Below, piece after piece: positions 42,500-51,240 of a stretch of DNA of 58,200 bases. A program made the position numbers and the translations under genes. How positions within the stretch are numbered: the stretch's first letter is position 1; every line of letters begins with the position of its first letter. This stretch comes from CAKSHC01 sp045631845 (GTDB lineage: Bacteria > Bacillota > Clostridia > Oscillospirales > UMGS1783), in NCBI GenBank assembly GCA_045631845.1, contig JAZQVM010000067.1, forward strand, positions 1 to 58,200. The letters are read 5' to 3'. The notes beneath the pieces are model-generated. The model did not search any database, was not told the DNA's origin, and saw only the letters and a program-made list of their open reading frames with translations.

Positions 42500-42527
42500 A
42501 TTATATTTTTGAAAGAAGGTAAGAACT

Positions 42528-44069
42528 ATGGAGTGGTTGTATGCCGCAGCCGGCCTGGTTCTTGGCATCATCGCAGGGGCTCTGATCGGTATCCTTTACC
42601 GCAAAAAGATCGGAGAGGCTAAGATCGGTTCGGCCGAAGCCGAAGCGAAGCGCCTGATCAACGATGCCATGAAATCCGCCGACGCCAAAAGAAAAGAAAT
42701 TTTGTTGGAAGCTAAAGATGAGATCCTGAGAAATCGTACCGACGCCGAGAAAGAAATCAAAGAGCGCCGTGCCGATATCCAACGTCAGGAGAATCGCCTG
42801 CAGCAAAAAGAGGAACAGTTTGACCGTCGCAACGCCGCCTTTGAGCAGAAAGAAGAACAGCTGGAAGCCAAGGTCAAAAAGGTAGAAGCGCTGGAAGCCG
42901 AAGCGGCCGAACTCAAAAAAGGCCAAATTGCCATGCTGGAAAAGATCTCCGGCTTTACGGCAGATCAGGCTAAGGCCAAACTGCTGGAAGAACTGAGCAG
43001 TGAGATTACCCATGAATCGGCGCTGATCATCAAGGAAAATGAAGAGCGTGTCCGTGAAAATTCCGAGAAAACGGCACGGGAAATCATTTCGCAGGCCATT
43101 CAGCGTTGCGCCGCCGATCAGGTCAGCGAAGCTACCGTATCGGTCGTGTCCCTGCCCAATGATGAAATGAAGGGTCGTATCATCGGCCGTGAAGGTCGTA
43201 ATATCCGCTCGATCGAAACGCTCACCGGCGTCGATCTGATTATTGACGATACCCCCGAAGCCATTACCATCTCCAGTTTCGATCCCGTGCGGCGTGAAAT
43301 CGCCCGCCTGTCGCTGGAGCGTCTGATCTCCGATGGCCGTATCCATCCGGCCCGTATCGAGGAGATCGTAGAGAAGACCCGCAAGGAAGTGGAGCAGATC
43401 ATCAAGAAGGAAGGCGAGCGTGCCGCCTTCGAAACCGGTATCCACAACCTGCATCCCGAACTGGTTAAGATCTTGGGTCGTTTGAAATACCGTACCAGTT
43501 ACGGTCAGAACGTGCTCAATCACTCGCTGGAAGTGGCGCAGATCGCCGGTGCTATGGCCGCCGAACTGGGCGCCGATGTGGCGCTGGCCAAGCGTGCCGG
43601 TCTGTTGCATGACCTGGGTAAGGCGCTCGACCATGAGATCGACGGCAGCCATGTCGAGATCGGCGTCGAGTATGCCCGCAAGTACCGCGAAAATAATGAT
43701 GTCATTCATGCTATCCACGCTCACCACGGCGATGTCGAGTGCAAAACCATCGTGGCTTGTTTGGTGCAAGCCGCCGATGCCGTATCGGCCGCCCGTCCCG
43801 GTGCCCGCCGTGAGAATCTGGAAGCCTACATTAAGCGTTTGCAGAAACTTGAGGAGATCGCCAATTCCTTCAACGGTGTGGAACGCTCCTTTGCCATTCA
43901 GGCCGGTCGTGAGATCCGTGTTATGGTCAAACCCGAAGCGGTTAGCGACGATCAGATTACCGTTGTAGCTCGTGACATTGTCAAGAAGATCGAGCAGGAG
44001 ATGGAATATCCCGGTCAGATCAAGGTCAATGTCGTGCGCGAAAGCCGTGCCATCGACTACGCAAAATAA
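42528..44069 (+). CDS. rny: Ribonuclease Y
   Basis: 513 residues, canonical order: N-terminal membrane helix (4-23), long coiled coil (about 30-200), KH domain (MKGRIIGREGRNIRSIETLT) and HD phosphohydrolase domain (LNHSLEVAQIAG, AGLLHDLGKALDHE). A membrane-associated endoribonuclease that starts mRNA decay in Firmicutes. GAAGGTAAG precedes ATG 42528. Confidence 0.97.
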   Translation: MEWLYAAAGLVLGIIAGALIGILYRKKIGEAKIGSAEAEAKRLINDAMKSADAKRKEILLEAKDEILRNRTDAEKEIKERRADIQRQENRLQQKEEQFDRRNAAFEQKEEQLEAKVKKVEALEAEAAELKKGQIAMLEKISGFTADQAKAKLLEELSSEITHESALIIKENEERVRENSEKTAREIISQAIQRCAADQVSEATVSVVSLPNDEMKGRIIGREGRNIRSIETLTGVDLIIDDTPEAITISSFDPVRREIARLSLERLISDGRIHPARIEEIVEKTRKEVEQIIKKEGERAAFETGIHNLHPELVKILGRLKYRTSYGQNVLNHSLEVAQIAGAMAAELGADVALAKRAGLLHDLGKALDHEIDGSHVEIGVEYARKYRENNDVIHAIHAHHGDVECKTIVACLVQAADAVSAARPGARRENLEAYIKRLQKLEEIANSFNGVERSFAIQAGREIRVMVKPEAVSDDQITVVARDIVKKIEQEMEYPGQIKVNVVRESRAIDYAK

Positions 44070-44079
44070 TCAAGGCAGC

Positions 44080-44114
44080 AAAAAAGGTAGACACATGTTG
44101 TGTCTACCTTTTTT
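44080..44114. terminator. Bidirectional terminator after rny
   Basis: aaaaaaggtagacaca (44080-44095) / tgtgtctacctttttt (44099-44114), 16 perfect bp with a 3-base loop. Confidence 0.85.
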
Positions 44115-45112
44115 TATTCACAGTAACGCAGATAGGTGTGCAGTTGCGGATCGGTCGGTATCAGTACTACCGTATTGGCCGTGATATTCCATTCCTCCAA
44201 GCCCTGCTCGGCATCCAAAACGGTATGTGCGGTCTGCACCGCTTTGTGCATCAGATCAATCGGATCGTTCATGGCCAAGAAGTCGATCTCGCCGTCCTCC
44301 AAAGCCTCGAATGCTTCAGGATGGGTTGAGCAAATGCCGAGTAATGCCGAGGTATTGGTGTCGTCCATAGCCTCGCTCCAATTTTCAGCATTATTGCCGG
44401 CAAACAGAATGGCTTTGGCCGTTTTTACCTCTTGCATCTGGGTGACAGCATGGGTGGCCGCTATCGGATCGTTGGGGGTGTAGGTGGTTTGTGCCAGTTG
44501 AATGTCGGCTTTAACAAAGCCTAAAAACTCCATTTGTGCATCGGTATCTCCAAATAGGGCGATAGTTCCTGCCCTCACCTTTTTTGTCGAAAGGGTCATT
44601 GTTATGTGAGAGGCAACAGCCTTGGACAGTCCGCCATCGGCATAGGCAACATTGGCCTTGATGCGCCGTGCCCATGTTCCCGCATCATCTGTCGTCTGCC
44701 CATCCAATCGCTTGCCGGCGGCAATGACCGCCACGCCCGCATCGCTCCACTTTTTGATCAGCCCTTCCTCAGAACCGTCGCATTGGTATACAATCACAAC
44801 CTGCGCCTGATATTGCAGTTGTTCAATGTCCCATACCTGCTCATCGGTCATCGGATTGTCTGCCGTCGGCTCGGAAATAACGGCCGCATAGCCCAACGCC
44901 TTCGCCTTCTCGGCAAAGGCCATCCGCAACAGCGTGTGATCCTCTCCGTCCCGAGGTAAACACAGGAGCATCGTCGGTTGGATGTTCTCTATGGAGCGAT
45001 CTTCCGAGGATTGCGGAGCATCTGTCGGCGCAGAAGAACGGCTCGATGCACAGCCATAGATCAGCCCAATCACCAGCACCAAGGTAACCATATAAGCAAC
45101 AATCTTCTTCAT
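44114..45112 (-). CDS. Sugar-binding-type periplasmic lipoprotein
   Basis: 332 residues. Lipobox GLIYGC at about residue 21. The body follows the RbsB-like binding fold: MLLCLPRDGEDHTLLRMAFA, QLQYQAQVVIVYQCDGSEEG, VAVIAAGKRL and NDPIDLMHKAVQTAHTVLDA. No permease or ATPase is adjacent, so it may be a sensor or orphan binding protein. Its promoter carries tandem operator-like repeats. Confidence 0.72.
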   Translation of the reverse strand: MKKIVAYMVTLVLVIGLIYGCASSRSSAPTDAPQSSEDRSIENIQPTMLLCLPRDGEDHTLLRMAFAEKAKALGYAAVISEPTADNPMTDEQVWDIEQLQYQAQVVIVYQCDGSEEGLIKKWSDAGVAVIAAGKRLDGQTTDDAGTWARRIKANVAYADGGLSKAVASHITMTLSTKKVRAGTIALFGDTDAQMEFLGFVKADIQLAQTTYTPNDPIAATHAVTQMQEVKTAKAILFAGNNAENWSEAMDDTNTSALLGICSTHPEAFEALEDGEIDFLAMNDPIDLMHKAVQTAHTVLDAEQGLEEWNITANTVVLIPTDPQLHTYLRYCE

Positions 45113-45130
45113 AACAAAAGCTCCTTTCCT

Positions 45131-45197
45131 ATTTTGTAATTAATTGTAACCATTTTGTAACTAATTACAGTATACAGGAAAGGAGTTCATTTGTCAA
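45131..45197 (-). promoter_or_regulatory. Promoter with tandem operator-like repeats
   Basis: TTGACA (45197-45192), 17 bp, TATACT (45174-45169) on the minus strand. Two direct repeats, ATTTTGTAATTAATT (45131-45145) and ATTTTGTAACTAATT (45152-45166), lie 21 bp apart just after the predicted start, one mismatch between them. This position suits a repressor. Confidence 0.6.
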
Positions 45198-46478
45198 TTA
45201 TAATTCTTGGTCATTGTCCTCCGGTTCGGGGGTGATGGTGACCGAGAGTTCCTCAATGCGTCTACCGTCCAGTTTTTCAACGGTAAGGGTAAGGTTTTTA
45301 TAGGAGAAGGAGGCGCCGATCTCGGGGTTGCCGTCGAGCATGTCCATGGCCCATCCGCCCACGGTGGCGTTGTCCTCGTCATAGTCCCGATCATCGACCT
45401 CGACCTCGTCGAAAAAGTCATAAATGCGCATATCGCCGTCTACAATGGCCTTTTCATCGGAAAGTAGGGTGAATTCTTCCTCAATCTCATCACTCTCATC
45501 CCATATCTCGCCAACCAACTGCTCTAATATGTCTTCCATCGTCAGAATACCGTCGGTACCGCCGTACTCGTCGTTGACAACTACCATGTGGCACTTGTTG
45601 CGCCGCATCACATCCAGCGCATCGGGCAGTTCCATCGTCTTATGCACGTAGTTGACGGGCATAAGCAAACTACGGATATCGATTCGCTCTTGGTCGATCC
45701 GCGCCTTGTAAAAATGGTTTAGATGCAGGATACCGATGATATTATCGGGTGTCTGTTCGTAAACGGGGATGCGGGAGTGGATGGAGTTTTCAATCACGGC
45801 CAGCATATCGGTATACTCGTCGTCAATATCAATGGCGTTCATGTCCACACGGGGGGTCATAACCTCAAAGGCCTGCACCTCGCCCCAATCGAGAGCGCTT
45901 TGCAGCAGGTCGCCCGTGTCCTCGTCAATGATGCTCTCGTCCTCGGCCGTGTCGATCAGGCTTTCCAATTCTTCTTCGGTCACGGTTGGGGTATCGGGGA
46001 TTCGATTTTTATAAAGTTGGGATAGCAGGGCATTGAACCGATTGATTACCCATACAAAAGGATAGAAGATCAGGGTAATCAGCCGCAAGGGGAAGGCCGT
46101 AAAGGAACATACCGTTTCGGGGATACGGCGTGCCAACATTTTAGGCGTGATTTCACCGAAGATCAATACCAGGATGGTCATAATCACCGAAGATACCCAC
46201 GTGTATCCTTCACCCCACAGCGTAACAACCAGCATGGTGGCAATCGAGGTGCCGGCAATGTTGGCTAAATTGTTGCCCAACAAAATAGCGGCCAAGGTAT
46301 CTTCAAAATGTTCAGCCACATAGAGGGCGGTACGATGCTTTTTCTTGCCCGATTCCTCGGCACGGGTATGCAGTCGCAGAGGGGTGATCTGGGTGTAGGC
46401 AATTTCAGAAAGGGAGAAGAAGGAAGAGCATAAAATAAGCAGGGGCAAAGCCAACCAGGAAATCAGATGGGGCATCAA
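45198..46478 (-). CDS. CNNM/CorC-type membrane protein with CBS pair
   Basis: 426 residues. DUF21 membrane domain (ALPLLILCSSFFSLSEIAYT, ILLGNNLANIAGTSIATML, FGEITPKMLARRIPE), two CBS domains (AFEVMTPRVDMNAIDIDDEY, MVVVNDEYGGTDGILTMEDI) and the C-terminal CorC_HlyC domain. Family members are linked to Mg2+ or Na+ transport, though older names say hemolysin. It overlaps the paralogue upstream by 4 bases. Confidence 0.92.
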   Translation of the reverse strand: MMPHLISWLALPLLILCSSFFSLSEIAYTQITPLRLHTRAEESGKKKHRTALYVAEHFEDTLAAILLGNNLANIAGTSIATMLVVTLWGEGYTWVSSVIMTILVLIFGEITPKMLARRIPETVCSFTAFPLRLITLIFYPFVWVINRFNALLSQLYKNRIPDTPTVTEEELESLIDTAEDESIIDEDTGDLLQSALDWGEVQAFEVMTPRVDMNAIDIDDEYTDMLAVIENSIHSRIPVYEQTPDNIIGILHLNHFYKARIDQERIDIRSLLMPVNYVHKTMELPDALDVMRRNKCHMVVVNDEYGGTDGILTMEDILEQLVGEIWDESDEIEEEFTLLSDEKAIVDGDMRIYDFFDEVEVDDRDYDEDNATVGGWAMDMLDGNPEIGASFSYKNLTLTVEKLDGRRIEELSVTITPEPEDNDQEL

Positions 46479-47485
46479 AGAGCACCCCCTTCCAAAATCT
46501 TGTCGTCCTCGTCATAGATCTCGCCGACCAGTTCTTCCAAAATGTCTTCAATCGTGATAATGCCTAAGATCTTGTCTTGTTCATCACGGACAAAGGCCAT
46601 GTGAGTACGAGAAGCGGATAGCCGTCCCAGCAAATCATCCACCGCTTCATCGGCCCGCACCGAGCGTCCGGAGGTGAGTACCCGCCGTAGCTTGTTGGGG
46701 CGGCCCGATTCCAAATGCACTTTAATATAGGCCCGTGCACTGACAAATCCGATGGGACGGCTGTTCTTGTCAATAACAGGAAAACGGGAAAAGGTGGTGG
46801 ACTTAATGGTTTCTAAGATTTGTTGCTCGGACATCTCGGTTGAGAGGGTCAGGCATTTCTCCCACGGGGTCATAATCTGCGCCGCTGTTGTGCGGGACAG
46901 ATCCATGGCGCTCTGTAACAACTCGCCCGTGTCTTCATCCATGGCATCTTCTTCCACGATCGTATCAATAATGCTCTCCAATTCTTCCTCGGTCACCGTC
47001 GGGGTGTTTTCCTCTTTGATGGGTTTGATTAAGAATCGTGACAGAGCATTGAGCACGAAGATGAGGGGGGTGAGCAGTTTAGTTAAAAAGATCATCGGGC
47101 CGGCCATGGCGTAGGCCATCGATTCGCTCACCATCAAAGCGGTGGCTTTCGGGATGGATTCGCCAAACAAAAAAACAACAACCGTCGTAACCACCGTCAT
47201 CCATTCCACGGCACCGTCCCCAAATATCTTGGCGGCAAACAGGGTGGCGAGGGTGGCTAAGGCGATGTTTACAATGTTGTTGAGGATGAGCAACGCCGTT
47301 AACACCTGATCAAAGTTAACAAGTACTCTGTTTAGGCGGCGAGCCTTTTTATCCCCATCTTCAGCCAGTGCAGCAATACGCACCTGACTCACCGAAGCAA
47401 AAGCCGTTTCGGTGGCGCTGAACATGGCACTTAATACTAAACAGACAACGATCAGAAGCAGGTAGGTTATACTGCCATCGTCCAT
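46475..47485 (-). CDS. CNNM-type membrane protein with CBS pair, shorter paralogue
   Basis: 336 residues. DUF21 (LSAMFSATETAFASVSQVRI, LLILNNIVNIALATLATLF, FGESIPKATALM) and CBS domains (AAQIMTPWEKCLTLSTEMSE, MAFVRDEQDKILGIITIEDI), ending before a CorC_HlyC domain, which is missing. ATG 47485 follows AGGAGTTGG. Pairing of a long and a short paralogue suggests a heteromer. Confidence 0.9.
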   Translation of the reverse strand: MDDGSITYLLLIVVCLVLSAMFSATETAFASVSQVRIAALAEDGDKKARRLNRVLVNFDQVLTALLILNNIVNIALATLATLFAAKIFGDGAVEWMTVVTTVVVFLFGESIPKATALMVSESMAYAMAGPMIFLTKLLTPLIFVLNALSRFLIKPIKEENTPTVTEEELESIIDTIVEEDAMDEDTGELLQSAMDLSRTTAAQIMTPWEKCLTLSTEMSEQQILETIKSTTFSRFPVIDKNSRPIGFVSARAYIKVHLESGRPNKLRRVLTSGRSVRADEAVDDLLGRLSASRTHMAFVRDEQDKILGIITIEDILEELVGEIYDEDDKILEGGAL

Positions 47486-47530
47486 GAAGAAAAACCAACT
47501 CCTTTTTATAAAAACCTTCAATTATTCTAT

Positions 47531-47620
47531 ATTATAACGAAATTTTACCTTAAAAGCAAGGCGATTTTTGCCCGTTTTTGGGCGTTATTCTCCCGTTTTT
47601 GCCCGTTTTCGCCCCTTTTT
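47531..47620 (-). promoter_or_regulatory. Promoter of CNNM pair with phased A-tracts upstream
   Basis: TTGCTT (47559-47554), 17 bp, TATAAT (47536-47531). Directly upstream of the -35, from 47561 to 47620, T-tracts recur on the plus strand about every 10 bp (47565-69, 47575-79, 47596-600, 47606-609, 47616-620) separated by CCCG-type blocks. Phased tracts of this kind bend DNA. Confidence 0.6.
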
Positions 47621-47709
47621 GAGTAGGGTTTTCTACCGTTTTACCCTCGCACTTGCTTTCTTGCCGCATAGGAGCATAAAGCAATTTGTCGAATTTGGTC
47701 GCTGGCATA

Positions 47710-47738
47710 TTGACGAAACGGCAAATATTCGTTATACT
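47710..47738 (+). promoter_or_regulatory. Na/Pi cotransporter promoter
   Basis: TTGACG (47710-47715), 17 bp, TATACT (47733-47738). Confidence 0.7.
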
Positions 47739-47775
47739 GGAAATGTACGGATTGTACTGCGAAGGAGTATAGAGA

Positions 47776-49527
47776 ATGACAGTATTTGATGTATTAACCA
47801 TGTTAGGCTCCATGTGCCTGTTCTTATTCGGTATGCAGGTCATGGGCGATGCGCTGGAGCGGAGAGCCGGCAGCGGCTTGCGTTCCATCTTGGCGAAATT
47901 AACCACCGGCCGTGTTGCGGGCTTGGCCACCGGTTTGGGTGTGACCTCGGTCATCCAATCCTCGGCCGCCACAACGGTTATGGTGGTTGGCTTTGTCAAC
48001 TCGGGGCTGATGACCCTCAAGCAGGCCATCAATGTGATCATGGGTGCCAATATCGGCACTACCGTCACGGCGTGGATCTTGTCGCTCAGCGGCATTTCGA
48101 GCGATAATCCGGTTGTGATGATGCTCAAGCCCTCCTCCTTTGTGCCGATACTGGCACTGCTGGGCATTGTGCTGTTCATGTTTACCAAGAAGAGCACCTC
48201 CAAGGAAACGGGCACCATTCTTCTGGGCTTTGCCGTTATGATGTTCGGCATGAACACCATGACCGATATGTCTTCCAAGCTGGCCGAAGATCCTATGGTA
48301 CTCGGCGCACTCGAGTCGATGTTCTCCCTGTTTGCTAACCCCATTATCGGTGTTGTCGTTGGTGCGTTGATTACGGCGGCGATTCAGTCTTCGTCGGCTT
48401 CGGTGGGTATGCTACAGATGCTTTCGGCTACCGGCGCGGTATCCTACGGTGCGGCCATCCCCATGATCATGGGACAGAACATCGGTACTTGTATTACCGC
48501 TATGATTTCCTCGGTGGGCACGAATAAGAATGCCAAGCGTGCCGCCATGGTGCATCTGTGCTTTAATGTGATCGGTACGATTGTATGGTTGGTTGTCTTT
48601 GTGCTGGTGCGTTGGTTGATCTCGCCTGCTCTGTTAAGCGCTTCGGCTGACGGTGTCGGCATTGCCATCTGTCACTCGATCTTCAATATACTGTGCACGA
48701 TTCTGATGTTGCCGCTCTCCGGTTTGCTGGAGAAACTGGTTATCAAACTGGTGCCCGGTGATGTCAGTGAAAAGACGGTTAAGATCGACGAGCGTTTGCT
48801 GGCCACTCCGCCCTTGGCGCTGGGCCGTTGCCGTGAATTGGCCATCGAAATGGCCGAGGAATCCGGTTTGACTTTGCATCGGGCTTTGGGCATGATCCAT
48901 GATTTTAATCAGGAACAGATGGACGAGATCCGTCATCACGAGAAACGAACCGACCAGTATGAAGATGAACTGGGTAGTTATCTGGTTAAGCTTAGCGCTT
49001 GTCAGTTGACCGAGAAGGACAGTTCCGAGGCGGCCAAACTCTTGCGCCTGATTGGTGATTTTGAGAGAATCGCCGACCATGCTGTGAACATCAGCCAGTC
49101 TTCCGAGGAAATGAAGAGCCGTATGATGACGCTATCGGGTAAGGCCAAAGAGGAACTGGGCGTTATGATAGCGGCGGTGAATGAGATTCAGGATCTGTCT
49201 ATGAAGGCTTTTGTGGAAAACGATTTGGATACGGCCTATGCCGTTGAGCCGCTTGAGCAGGTGATTAATCGGTTAAAGACCAAGTTGCGTGCTCGTCATA
49301 TTGAACGGTTGCAACAGGGCGATTGTTCGATTGAGGCCGGTTTTGTTTGGTCGGATTTGATTACCGATTTAGAGCGTGTGGCTGACCATTGTTCCAACAT
49401 CGCCGGTTGTGTCATTGACATGGCGCACAACGATATGAACCTGCATGAATCCTTGCGGGCTACCCGACATGACGATCCGCATTATCTGGAAATGTTCCAA
49501 ACCTATCAGGAAAAATATTCGGTGTAA
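47776..49527 (+). CDS. Na/Pi cotransporter with PhoU-like domain
   Basis: 583 residues. The two QSS repeats of NaPi-II proteins are present (VTSVIQSSAATTVMVVGFVN and LITAAIQSSSASVGMLQML), each with GANIGT- or GQNIGT-type motifs. The C-terminal third (from about 345) is a PhoU-like four-helix domain (ESGLTLHRALGMIHD, LRLIGDFERIADHAVNI, LITDLERVADHCSNIAG). It takes up phosphate with Na+ or senses it. Single gene. Confidence 0.93.
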   Translation: MTVFDVLTMLGSMCLFLFGMQVMGDALERRAGSGLRSILAKLTTGRVAGLATGLGVTSVIQSSAATTVMVVGFVNSGLMTLKQAINVIMGANIGTTVTAWILSLSGISSDNPVVMMLKPSSFVPILALLGIVLFMFTKKSTSKETGTILLGFAVMMFGMNTMTDMSSKLAEDPMVLGALESMFSLFANPIIGVVVGALITAAIQSSSASVGMLQMLSATGAVSYGAAIPMIMGQNIGTCITAMISSVGTNKNAKRAAMVHLCFNVIGTIVWLVVFVLVRWLISPALLSASADGVGIAICHSIFNILCTILMLPLSGLLEKLVIKLVPGDVSEKTVKIDERLLATPPLALGRCRELAIEMAEESGLTLHRALGMIHDFNQEQMDEIRHHEKRTDQYEDELGSYLVKLSACQLTEKDSSEAAKLLRLIGDFERIADHAVNISQSSEEMKSRMMTLSGKAKEELGVMIAAVNEIQDLSMKAFVENDLDTAYAVEPLEQVINRLKTKLRARHIERLQQGDCSIEAGFVWSDLITDLERVADHCSNIAGCVIDMAHNDMNLHESLRATRHDDPHYLEMFQTYQEKYSV

Positions 49528-49533
49528 AAAGAT

Positions 49534-49566
49534 ATCCCTTGATGAGAAATCATCGAGGGATTTTTT
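49534..49566 (+). terminator. Terminator after Na/Pi gene
   Basis: ATCCCTTGATGA (49534-49545) / TCATCGAGGGAT (49550-49561) with one T-G pair, then T6. Confidence 0.8.
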
Positions 49567-49592
49567 CATGAACCGTTTTGACAGAAACGAAT

Positions 49593-49624
49593 GGAGGGCT
49601 TTCTGCTTTTGCAGAAAGCCCTCC
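49593..49624 (-). terminator. Hairpin at the end of the uronate operon
   Basis: GGAGGGCTTTCTGC (49593-49606) / GCAGAAAGCCCTCC (49611-49624), 14 perfect bp with a 4-base loop. The T tail on the minus strand is poor, so it may protect the mRNA end as much as terminate. Confidence 0.6.
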
Positions 49625-49651
49625 GTAGTAAAAGCATAGTTTGTGATGACG

Positions 49652-50674
49652 TTATCTCTGGACGCGGCCCGAACCGTCACCGCCGGCCAGCTTCTCAACC
49701 TCAGAGAGGGACACGCGGTTAAAGTCACCTTCAATCGAGTGCTTGAGTGCCGAAGCGGCTACAGCGAAGTTGATGGTAGCCTGAGAGTCACGGCCATCGA
49801 GCATGGCGTAGATGAGCCCTGCGCCGAAGGAGTCGCCGCCGCCGACGCGGTCTACAATGTGCAGATCGTAGCTGCGGGAGAAGTAGTAGTCGTTGCCGTC
49901 ATAGAGCATGGCGGCCCACTTGTTATCGTTGGCCGAAATGGAGGTGCGCAGGGTGATGGCAACCGCCTTAAAGCCAAAGGTGTCGGCCAACTGCTTGGCA
50001 ACACTCTTATAGCCTTCATGGTTGAGTTTACCGCCGTAGATATCGGTATCTTCAGCTTCAATGCCGAAGACATCCTTGGCATCCTCTTCGTTGGCAATGC
50101 AAACATCAATGTATTGGCACAGCTCGGTCATGGTTGCTCTGGCCTGCTCACGGGTCCACAGTTTGCCACGATAGTTGAGGTCACAGGACACGGTAATGCC
50201 CTTAGCCTTAGCGGCCTTGCAGGCCTCCAAGCACAGATCGGCCACATTCTGACCGAGGGCAGGGGTGATGCCGGTGAAGTGGAACCAATCGGCTCCCTCG
50301 AAGATGGCATCCCAATCGAAATCGCCGCTCACCGCTTCGGCAATGGCCGAATGAGCACGGTCGTACACGCAGACCGAACCACCCTGAGAAGCGCCCTTTT
50401 CCAGATAGTAGATACCCACACGGTCACCGCCACGGGTGATCTTAGAGGTGTCAACGCCGAAGTAGCGCAGGGAGTTGACAGCCGACTGACCGATGGCATG
50501 CTTGGGGAGCTTGGTAACATAGCAGGAGTCCAGCCCATAGTTGGCCAGAGATACTGCCACATTGGCCTCGCCGCCACCGAAGGTGGCCTGCATCTGATCG
50601 TTCTGGAAGAAGCGGTAATAGCCGTTGGGGGCTAAACGAAGCATGATTTCACCAAAAGTAACTACTCTTTTCAT
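49652..50674 (-). CDS. kdgK: 2-dehydro-3-deoxygluconokinase (PfkB family)
   Basis: 340 residues. MKRVVTFGEIMLRLAPNGYY, GGGEANVAVSLANYG and the catalytic VDRVGGGDSFGAGLIYAM define a PfkB sugar kinase; the context with eda makes KDG the likely substrate, giving KDPG. Last gene of the operon, 2 bases after eda. Confidence 0.9.
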   Translation of the reverse strand: MKRVVTFGEIMLRLAPNGYYRFFQNDQMQATFGGGEANVAVSLANYGLDSCYVTKLPKHAIGQSAVNSLRYFGVDTSKITRGGDRVGIYYLEKGASQGGSVCVYDRAHSAIAEAVSGDFDWDAIFEGADWFHFTGITPALGQNVADLCLEACKAAKAKGITVSCDLNYRGKLWTREQARATMTELCQYIDVCIANEEDAKDVFGIEAEDTDIYGGKLNHEGYKSVAKQLADTFGFKAVAITLRTSISANDNKWAAMLYDGNDYYFSRSYDLHIVDRVGGGDSFGAGLIYAMLDGRDSQATINFAVAASALKHSIEGDFNRVSLSEVEKLAGGDGSGRVQR

Positions 50675-50676
50675 TG

Positions 50677-51228
50677 TTATGCCTCCATTTTATCCAAGGA
50701 TTCCTTGACAAAGAAGCTGCCGCCGATGGCCGCAATCTTGTCAAAGGCCAAAAATTCATCAATGTTGCTGCGATCGACACCGCCGGTCGGGATAAACTTG
50801 ACCTGCGGGAAGGGAGCGGCCAGCGCCTTGAGCGCCTTGAGCCCGCCGTAAACATTGGCAGGGAAGAACTTGAGCGTGGTCAGCCCCAGCTCCAGCGCCT
50901 GCATGATCTCGGTAGGAGTTACGCAACCGGGGTAGTAGGGAATATTATTCTCACGGCATACCTCGGCCACACCGACCGAAAGGCCGGGGGATACGATGAA
51001 GGTAGCGCCTGCGGCCAGAGCCGCTTTGCACTGCTCGGCATTGATTACGGTACCGGCACCGATCTCCATGTCGGGATGGTTCTTAACGGCCAAAGCAATT
51101 GCCTCGGCCGCACAAGCGGTGCGGAAGGTGATCTCTGCGGTATGAATGTCGTTATTTTTCAGGGCATTCATGATTTTGTCGGTTTCACCAAGTTCTTTGA
51201 TGACAACAACGGGGATGAATTTTTCCAT
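50677..51228 (-). CDS. eda: KDPG/KHG aldolase, short form
   Basis: 183 residues. The catalytic Lys lies in LTTLKFFPANVYGG and Glu in HTAEITFRTA, with GAGTVINAEQC and IPTGGVDRSNI typical of Eda. It splits KDPG into pyruvate and glyceraldehyde-3-phosphate. It is about 20-30 residues shorter than usual, with a clipped N-terminus (MEKFIPVVVI) and C-terminus, but the barrel core is intact. Confidence 0.9.
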   Translation of the reverse strand: MEKFIPVVVIKELGETDKIMNALKNNDIHTAEITFRTACAAEAIALAVKNHPDMEIGAGTVINAEQCKAALAAGATFIVSPGLSVGVAEVCRENNIPYYPGCVTPTEIMQALELGLTTLKFFPANVYGGLKALKALAAPFPQVKFIPTGGVDRSNIDEFLAFDKIAAIGGSFFVKESLDKMEA

Positions 51229-51240
51229 TAGAATCTCTCC

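Noticed and set aside
42347..42622. Small gene or leader peptide in the rny leader
   Set aside because: The frame starts without a good ribosome site, runs through the terminator hairpin and ends inside rny in another frame; it looks like chance.
42501..43769. 422-codon minus-strand frame opposite rny
   Set aside because: It mirrors the rny coding sequence, has no ribosome site and its Phe/Leu-rich composition is the antisense of the coiled coil.
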